64,000 nucleotides of DNA from Bog-473 sp963750075 (GTDB lineage: Bacteria > Actinomycetota > Acidimicrobiia > Acidimicrobiales > RAAP-2), in assembly GCA_963750075.1 (NCBI GenBank), contig CAVVPG010000003.1:62001-126000 (forward strand). Direction: 5' to 3'. Of this stretch, positions 58,772 through 64,000 are shown piece by piece. Below the pieces are notes generated by a model. It worked only from the letters and a program-made list of their open reading frames with translations, made no database searches and was not told the origin of the DNA. The translations under genes and the position numbers were made by a program. Positions within the stretch are counted from its first letter, which is position 1. Each line of letters starts with the position of its first letter.

Positions 58772-60325
58772 TCAGCGCAGTGCCAGTTGCCCGGGAACCA
58801 GCGGCGCCGGGAGCGCGGTGGTGCCCATGAGCCAGCGGTCGACCGCAGCCGCACACGAGCGCCCCTCCGCGATGGCCCAGACGATCAGGCTCTGGCCCCG
58901 CGTCTGGTCGCCGCACACGAAGACGCCGTCGGCGTTGGTGGCCCACGAGCCGTCGGCCACCACGGTGCCCCGCGGCCCGACCTCGACGCCCAGCTCGTCC
59001 ACCACGTTGCGGCGCTCGGTCCCGACGAAGCCCATCGCCAGGAGCACGAGATCGCACTCGAGCTCGAACTCGGTGCCGGGCACCGTCTCGAAGATCGGCC
59101 GGCCCTCCTCGGTGCGCGTCTCGACCGTGTGGCCACGCAGGGCCCGCACCGCACCGGACCCGTCGTCGACGAACTCCGTCGTGGTGACCGAGAAGAGCCG
59201 CTGCCCTCCCTCCTCGTGCGCCGATGAGGTGCGCAGGATCAGCGGCCACAGCGGCCAAGGGTTGTCGGCCAGCCGGTCGCTCGGGGGCTCGGCCATGATC
59301 TCGAGCTGGTGCACCGACGCCGCCCCCTGGCGGTGCGCCGTGCCCAGGCAGTCCGCCCCTGTGTCGCCGCCGCCGATGATGACGACGCGCTTCCCCTTCG
59401 CATTGACCGGCGCCGCCGCCAGGGCGCCCTCCTGGACGAGGTTCGAGGGCTTCAGGTACTCGAGGGCGAGGTGGATGCCCGAAAGGTCGCGCCCGGGCAC
59501 CGGCAGGTCGCGGGGAAGGGTTGCCCCGCCGGCCAGCACCACGGCGTCGAACTCTGCCCGCACGTCCTCGGCGGGCCGCACCCGGACGTCGGGGGCGCAC
59601 GCGGTCCCGAGGCCGCGCTCCTCGCCCGGCTCGACGGGGCCCTCCCCGGCGCCGCCGGCACCGCCGGCCGCGCCACCCACCGACGTCGAGCACACGAAGG
59701 TGACGCCTTCGGCCTCCATCTGGGCCAGGCGCCGGTCCAGCACCGCCTTCTCCATCTTGAACTCGGGGATCCCGTAGCGCAGCAGGCCGCCGGGCTTCTC
59801 CGCCCGCTCGAACACCGTCACGGCGTGGCCTGCCCGCGCCAGCTGCTGGGCGGCCGCCAGTCCGGCCGGGCCCGAGCCCACCACCGCCACGGACTTGCCC
59901 GTGCGCGCCGTGGGCAACTGCGGCGTGACCCACCCCTCGTCCCAGGCCCGCTCGACGATCTCGTACTCGATGCGCTCGATCGTGACCGGGTCGTCGTTGA
60001 TCCCGAGCACGCACGACGCCTCACAGGGCGCCGGGCACAGCCGTCCGGTGAACTCGGGGAAGTTGTTCGTGGCGTGCAGGCGCTCCATCGCCTCGGGCCA
60101 GTCGTCTCGGTAGACGAGGTCGTTCCACTCGGGGATCAGGTTGCCGAGCGGGCAGCCGTCGTGACAGAAGGGGATGCCGCAGTCCATGCAGCGAGCACCC
60201 TGCTCCTTGGTGGCCTCCTCGCCGAAGGGCTCGTAGACCTCCTTCCAGTCGCGCAGGCGGACCGATATGGGTCGTCGGCGCGGCAGCCGGCGGCCGTGCT
60301 CCATGAAGCCGGTGGGCTTACCCAT
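58772..60325 (-). CDS. gltD: Glutamate synthase small subunit
   Basis: GltD passes electrons from NAD(P)H through FAD and 4Fe-4S clusters to GltB. The 517-residue protein has the cluster motifs CMDCGIPFCHDGCPLGN and CPAPCEASCVLG, the FAD motif VAVVGSGPAGLAAAQQL, the NADPH motif VVIIGGGDTGADCLG and the end VFVCGDQTRGQSLIVWAIAEGR. An unusual Gly/Ala-rich insertion (GGAAGGAGGAGEG, followed by an acidic stretch) lies around residues 218-240 between the two nucleotide sites. The start overlaps the gltB stop by 8 bp. Confidence 0.95.
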   Translation of the reverse strand: MGKPTGFMEHGRRLPRRRPISVRLRDWKEVYEPFGEEATKEQGARCMDCGIPFCHDGCPLGNLIPEWNDLVYRDDWPEAMERLHATNNFPEFTGRLCPAPCEASCVLGINDDPVTIERIEYEIVERAWDEGWVTPQLPTARTGKSVAVVGSGPAGLAAAQQLARAGHAVTVFERAEKPGGLLRYGIPEFKMEKAVLDRRLAQMEAEGVTFVCSTSVGGAAGGAGGAGEGPVEPGEERGLGTACAPDVRVRPAEDVRAEFDAVVLAGGATLPRDLPVPGRDLSGIHLALEYLKPSNLVQEGALAAAPVNAKGKRVVIIGGGDTGADCLGTAHRQGAASVHQLEIMAEPPSDRLADNPWPLWPLILRTSSAHEEGGQRLFSVTTTEFVDDGSGAVRALRGHTVETRTEEGRPIFETVPGTEFELECDLVLLAMGFVGTERRNVVDELGVEVGPRGTVVADGSWATNADGVFVCGDQTRGQSLIVWAIAEGRSCAAAVDRWLMGTTALPAPLVPGQLALR

Positions 60326-63300
60326 GGGCGGCCTCCATGACGGCTTCGTCCACCGAGCGCCCCTCGGCCTCGGCCCGACGTGTCGCCTCGAGGATCCGCC
60401 GGTAGTCGCTCGGCATCACCTTCACGAACTCGAGGACCTCGGTGTCCCAGTCCGAGAGCAGCCGGCCCGCCACCGCGGACTCGGTTTCCACGAGATGGCG
60501 CTCGACGAGCGAGCGGACCAGGAAGCTGTCGGAGGGGTCGAGCGGCTCGACCTCGACCATCTCGAGGTTGACCCGCTGCCCGAACGTGCGCCCCGGGTCG
60601 TACACGTAGGCGATCCCGCCCGACATGCCCGCCGCGAAATTGCGTCCGGTCGGCCCCAGGACCAGGACGACGCCGCCCGTCATGTACTCGCAGCCGTGGT
60701 CCCCGACTCCTTCCACCACCGCGGTCGCCCCCGAGTTGCGCACGCAGAAGCGCTCCCCCACCTGCCCGCGGATGAACACCTCGCCCGCGGTGGCGCCGTA
60801 GAGGATCACATTGCCCGCGATGATCTGTTCCTCGGCGGCGAAGGGCGACCCGTCCGGGGGGCGCACCACGAGCCGGCCGCCCGAGAGGCCCTTCCCGAAA
60901 TAGTCGTTGGCGTCGCCGTAGAGGCGCATGGTGACGCCCTTCGGCACGAACGCGCCGAAGCTCTGGCCGGCCGAGCCGGTGAACGTCAGCGAGATGGTGT
61001 CGTCGGGCAGGCCGGCCGCGCCGTAGCGCCGGCTGATCTCCGAGCCGAGCAGCGTCCCCACGGTGCGGTCCACATTGGTGATCGGCAGCTCGACGGACAC
61101 GGGCGTGGCGTCGGCCAGCGCGGGCGCGCACTCGTCCAGGAAGGCGTGGTCGAGCGCCTTCTCCAGCCCGTGGTCCTGCAGGCGGGTCTGACGCCGACCC
61201 ACCGTGTCCGGGACGTCGGGCTGCGCCAGCACCGCGGAGAGGTCGAGGCCGGCCGCCTTCCAGTGGGTCATCGCGTCCTCGGTCTCCAGCAGGTCGGTCC
61301 GGCCGATCGCCTCGTCCAGCGAGCGCAGGCCGAGCGAGGCCAACAACTCGCGCACCTCCTCGGCGATGTACTCGAAGAAGGTCTCGACGAATTCGGGCTT
61401 GCCGCTGTATTTCGCGCGCAGCGCCGGGTTCTGGGTGGCGATACCGACCGGGCAGGTGTCGAGGTGGCAGACGCGCATCATGATGCAGCCCGACACCACG
61501 AGCGGGGCGGTGGCGAAGCCGTACTCCTCGGCGCCGAGCAGCGCGCCGATCACCACGTCGCGGCCCGTCTTCAGCTGCCCGTCGACCTGCACCACGATGC
61601 GGTCCCGCAGCCCGTTGACGAGCAGTGTCTGCTGGGTCTCGGCCAGCCCGATCTCCCACGGGATGCCGGCGTGCTTGAGCGACGTCAACGGCGCCGCGCC
61701 CGTGCCGCCGTCGTGGCCGGAGATCAGGACCACGTCGGAGTGGGCCTTCGCCACCCCGGCGGCCACCGTGCCGACCCCCACCTCCGCCACCAACTTCACG
61801 TGCACCCGGGCCTGCGCATTGGACGACTTGAGGTCGTGGATGAGCTGGGCGATGTCCTCAATGGAGTAGATGTCGTGGTGCGGGGGAGGCGAGATCAGCC
61901 CGACACCGGGCGTCGACTTCCTGGTCCGCGCGATCCAGGGGTAGATCTTGATACCCGCCAGCTGGCCGCCCTCCCCCGGCTTGGCGCCCTGGGAGATCTT
62001 GATCTGCAGGTCGTCCGCGTTGACCAGGTACTCGCTCGTCACCCCGAAGCGTCCCGACGCGACCTGCTTGATCGCGCTGCGGCGCAGGTCGCCGTTCTCG
62101 TCGGGCGTGAAGCGATCGGCGTCCTCGCCGCCCTCGCCGGTGTTGGACCGGCCGCCGATCCGGTTCATGGCGATGGCCAGCGTCTCGTGCGCCTCGGCGG
62201 AGATGGAGCCGTAGGACATGGCGCCCGTCGAGAAGCGGGACATGATCGCCGAGATGGGCTCGACCTCCTCGATCGGGATGGGGCCGCCGGTCGCCGGCTT
62301 CAGCCGCAGCAGGCCGCGCAGGGTGCCCAGCTTCTCTGATTGGTCGTCGACCGCGGCGGTGTACTCCTTGAAGATCCCGTAGCGCTTCGACCGCGTTGCG
62401 TGCTGGAGCTTGAAGACGGTCTTCGGGTTGAAGAGGTGGAACTCCCCCTCGCGGCGCCACTGGTACTCGCCGCCGACCTCGAGCTCGCGGTGGGCCCGCT
62501 CGGTGGGTCGCGGCTCGTGGGCCTGGCGGTGCCGCGTGGCCACCTCCGCTGCCAGCACGGAGAGCCCGATGCCACCGATGCGGCTGGCCGTGCCCGTGAA
62601 GTACTCGTCGATCAGCGCGCCGTCGAGGCCGATCGCCTCGAACACCTGGGCGCCGGTGTAGGAGGCCACCGTGGAGATGCCCATCTTCGACATCACCTTC
62701 AGCACGCCCTTGCACGCCGCCTTCATGTAATTGCGGCGCGCCTGGCGCGGCGAGACGCCCTCGAGCAAGCCCTCGGAGATCATGTCGTCGATGGCATCGA
62801 GGGCGAGATACGGGTTGACCGCCGCCGCCCCGTAGCCGATCAGGAGCGCCATGTGGTGCACCTCCCGGGCGTCGCCGGTCTCGACCACCAGGCCCACCTT
62901 GGTGCGCGTCTTCTCCCGCACGAGGTGGTGGTGGACCGCAGCGGTGAGGAGCAGCGACGGGATGGGCGCCCAGTCGGACGTCGAGTTGCGGTCCGACAGG
63001 ACGATGATGTTGGCGCCGTCCGCGATGGCGTCCGAGACCTTGCGCCGCACCTCGTCGATGGCGCGCCGGAGAGCCTCGCCCCCCGCCGCCGTCGGCTCGC
63101 CGGCCCGGCCCGCCTCGCGCACCTCGAAGAGGCCGTCGATTGCGAAGGCCTTGAAGCCGGGGGTCTCGCCGTGCTCGTTGACGTACATCAGCTTGGCCAG
63201 GTCGTCGCGGTCGATGACCGGCAGCGGCAGCAGGATCTGCCGGCACGAGCCCTGGCACGCCTCCAGCAGGTTGGCCTCGGGCCCGATGGTGGCCGCCAGC

Positions 63301-64000
63301 GAGGTCACCAGCTCCTCGCGGATGGCGTCCAGCGGGGGGTTGGTCACCTGCGCGAAGAGCTGGGTGAAGTAGTCGAAGAACAGGCGGGAGCGGTCCGACA
63401 GCACCGCGATCGAGGTGTCCGACCCCATGGAGCCGACCGGCTCGGCACCCGTGCGCGCCATCGGGGCGAGGATCACCCGCAGCTCCTCGGTGGTGTAGCC
63501 GAACAGCCGCTGCTGGGTGACCACGCCGCCGTGCTGGGGCGTCAACATGGTGCGCGCCGGCAGTTCGTCGAGACGGATCTGGTCGCTCGCCAGCCAGTCC
63601 GCGTAGGGGTGCTCGGCCGCCAGCTCGGCCTTGATCTCCTCGTCCTCGACCAGGCGGCCCTTGGCCGTGTCGACGAGGAACATGCGGCCCGGCTGCAGGC
63701 GCCCCTTGCGCACGATCCGCTCGGGGGCGATGTCGAGCACGCCCACCTCGCTGGCCAGCACGACGAGGCCGTCGTCGGTGACCCAGTAGCGCGCCGGCCG
63801 CAGGCCGTTGCGGTCGAGCACGGCGCCCACGACGGTGCCGTCGGTGAAGCAGACCGCCGCCGGCCCGTCCCAGGGCTCCATCAGTGACGCGTGGTAGCGG
63901 TAGAAGGCGCGGCGCTCGGGGTCCATCGTGGTGTGGTTCTCCCACGCCTCGGGGATCATCATCAACACCGCGTGGGGCAGTGAGCGGCCTCCGAGGTGGA
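60318..64000 (-). CDS. gltB: Glutamate synthase large subunit (partial, N-terminus beyond window)
   Basis: The open frame is cut by the window end; about 1227 codons are visible. GltB makes two glutamates from glutamine and 2-oxoglutarate. The visible part starts within the glutaminase domain (LGGRSLPHAVLMMIPEAWENH), continues through the central domain, the FMN/2-oxoglutarate domain (PGEGGQLAG, SPPPHHDIYSIEDIAQLI, GHDGGTGAAPLTSLKHAG), the 3Fe-4S site CIMMRVCHLDTCPVG, and the C-terminal beta-helix domain (GSAGQSFGAF, NDYFGKGLSGGRL, GEVFIRGQVGERF). The gene is intact. gltD follows with an 8-bp overlap, so the two are coupled. Confidence 0.95.
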   Translation of the reverse strand, partial: HLGGRSLPHAVLMMIPEAWENHTTMDPERRAFYRYHASLMEPWDGPAAVCFTDGTVVGAVLDRNGLRPARYWVTDDGLVVLASEVGVLDIAPERIVRKGRLQPGRMFLVDTAKGRLVEDEEIKAELAAEHPYADWLASDQIRLDELPARTMLTPQHGGVVTQQRLFGYTTEELRVILAPMARTGAEPVGSMGSDTSIAVLSDRSRLFFDYFTQLFAQVTNPPLDAIREELVTSLAATIGPEANLLEACQGSCRQILLPLPVIDRDDLAKLMYVNEHGETPGFKAFAIDGLFEVREAGRAGEPTAAGGEALRRAIDEVRRKVSDAIADGANIIVLSDRNSTSDWAPIPSLLLTAAVHHHLVREKTRTKVGLVVETGDAREVHHMALLIGYGAAAVNPYLALDAIDDMISEGLLEGVSPRQARRNYMKAACKGVLKVMSKMGISTVASYTGAQVFEAIGLDGALIDEYFTGTASRIGGIGLSVLAAEVATRHRQAHEPRPTERAHRELEVGGEYQWRREGEFHLFNPKTVFKLQHATRSKRYGIFKEYTAAVDDQSEKLGTLRGLLRLKPATGGPIPIEEVEPISAIMSRFSTGAMSYGSISAEAHETLAIAMNRIGGRSNTGEGGEDADRFTPDENGDLRRSAIKQVASGRFGVTSEYLVNADDLQIKISQGAKPGEGGQLAGIKIYPWIARTRKSTPGVGLISPPPHHDIYSIEDIAQLIHDLKSSNAQARVHVKLVAEVGVGTVAAGVAKAHSDVVLISGHDGGTGAAPLTSLKHAGIPWEIGLAETQQTLLVNGLRDRIVVQVDGQLKTGRDVVIGALLGAEEYGFATAPLVVSGCIMMRVCHLDTCPVGIATQNPALRAKYSGKPEFVETFFEYIAEEVRELLASLGLRSLDEAIGRTDLLETEDAMTHWKAAGLDLSAVLAQPDVPDTVGRRQTRLQDHGLEKALDHAFLDECAPALADATPVSVELPITNVDRTVGTLLGSEISRRYGAAGLPDDTISLTFTGSAGQSFGAFVPKGVTMRLYGDANDYFGKGLSGGRLVVRPPDGSPFAAEEQIIAGNVILYGATAGEVFIRGQVGERFCVRNSGATAVVEGVGDHGCEYMTGGVVLVLGPTGRNFAAGMSGGIAYVYDPGRTFGQRVNLEMVEVEPLDPSDSFLVRSLVERHLVETESAVAGRLLSDWDTEVLEFVKVMPSDYRRILEATRRAEAEGRSVDEAVMEAAHG

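Noticed and set aside
1..64000. CRISPR array, tRNA or rRNA genes
   Set aside because: No regularly spaced short repeats with unique spacers and no clover-leaf or rRNA-like stretch was noticed. The att site is in a protein gene, not a tRNA. A tRNAscan and CRISPR search would be decisive.

Overview
The window looks like a chromosome segment of a high-GC actinobacterium, most likely from the class Acidimicrobiia. The reasons are a complete Pup-proteasome locus, coenzyme F420 biosynthesis (fbiC), many GTG starts with 4-bp overlaps, and a secreted amidase with the 'VGMAATPDGGGYWLVA' type of repeat that is frequent in that class. The taxonomic call is an inference. No rRNA, tRNA or CRISPR array was seen.

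Layout. (1) 1-10 kb, minus strand: a partial ThyX-like gene, then helY, tatC, tatA/B, pafA, prcA, prcB, pup, dop and arc/mpa. This is the classical actinobacterial protein-degradation locus joined to Tat export. (2) 10.2-12.9 kb: a divergent ferredoxin, then trmI with small membrane-protein genes and a hotdog thioesterase. (3) 12.96-22.6 kb, plus strand: tkt, tal, gnd, pgl, fbiC, a LOG-family gene and a repeat-containing N-acetylmuramoyl-L-alanine amidase. No zwf lies in this run. (4) 22.6-25.1 kb, minus: thpR, a small helical protein and an acyl-CoA synthetase. (5) 25.1-31.4 kb: loosely packed accessory genes (methyltransferases, NTF2-like, VOC, TauD-type dioxygenase, DUF2510) with wide intergenic gaps. 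(6) 31.64-54.56 kb: an integrated element of about 22.9 kb. (7) 54.5-64 kb: the chromosome resumes with the second half of the interrupted gene, DUF3565, MarR, pgi, an alpha/beta hydrolase, gltD and gltB (cut by the window end).

The central discovery is the element. A gene for a secreted lytic transglycosylase-NlpC/P60 hydrolase is split: its signal-peptide half is at 31448-31656 and its catalytic half at 54542-55308. Both broken ends share the 16-bp core TGCCCTGGACGGTCCT, and joining them restores an open frame of exactly 320 codons. A large serine recombinase gene starts about 40 bp inside the right core. Inverted 12-bp arms (TGACAGGTCGAT and its complement) flank the core inside the element, as expected for the two halves of a serine-integrase attP. 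No capsid or tail genes were recognised. The element encodes a primase-polymerase, HNH and GIY-YIG nucleases, a small resolvase with a res-like region, a type I restriction-modification operon (hsdM, hsdS, hsdR) whose HsdR carries an AlbA_2/Schlafen-like extension, an Mrr-like endonuclease, and three membrane-anchored beta-propeller-like proteins next to an ECF sigma factor and a GntR regulator.

Many cargo genes are interrupted by single-base indels: insertions in hsdM and hsdR, deletions in the propeller genes. The recombinase, primase, GntR, Mrr-like gene and the entire flanking core are intact. This is either real decay of cargo or locally poor consensus, for example if the element is present in only part of the population. 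Frameshifted genes are listed as pseudogenes, with the reconstructed product described.
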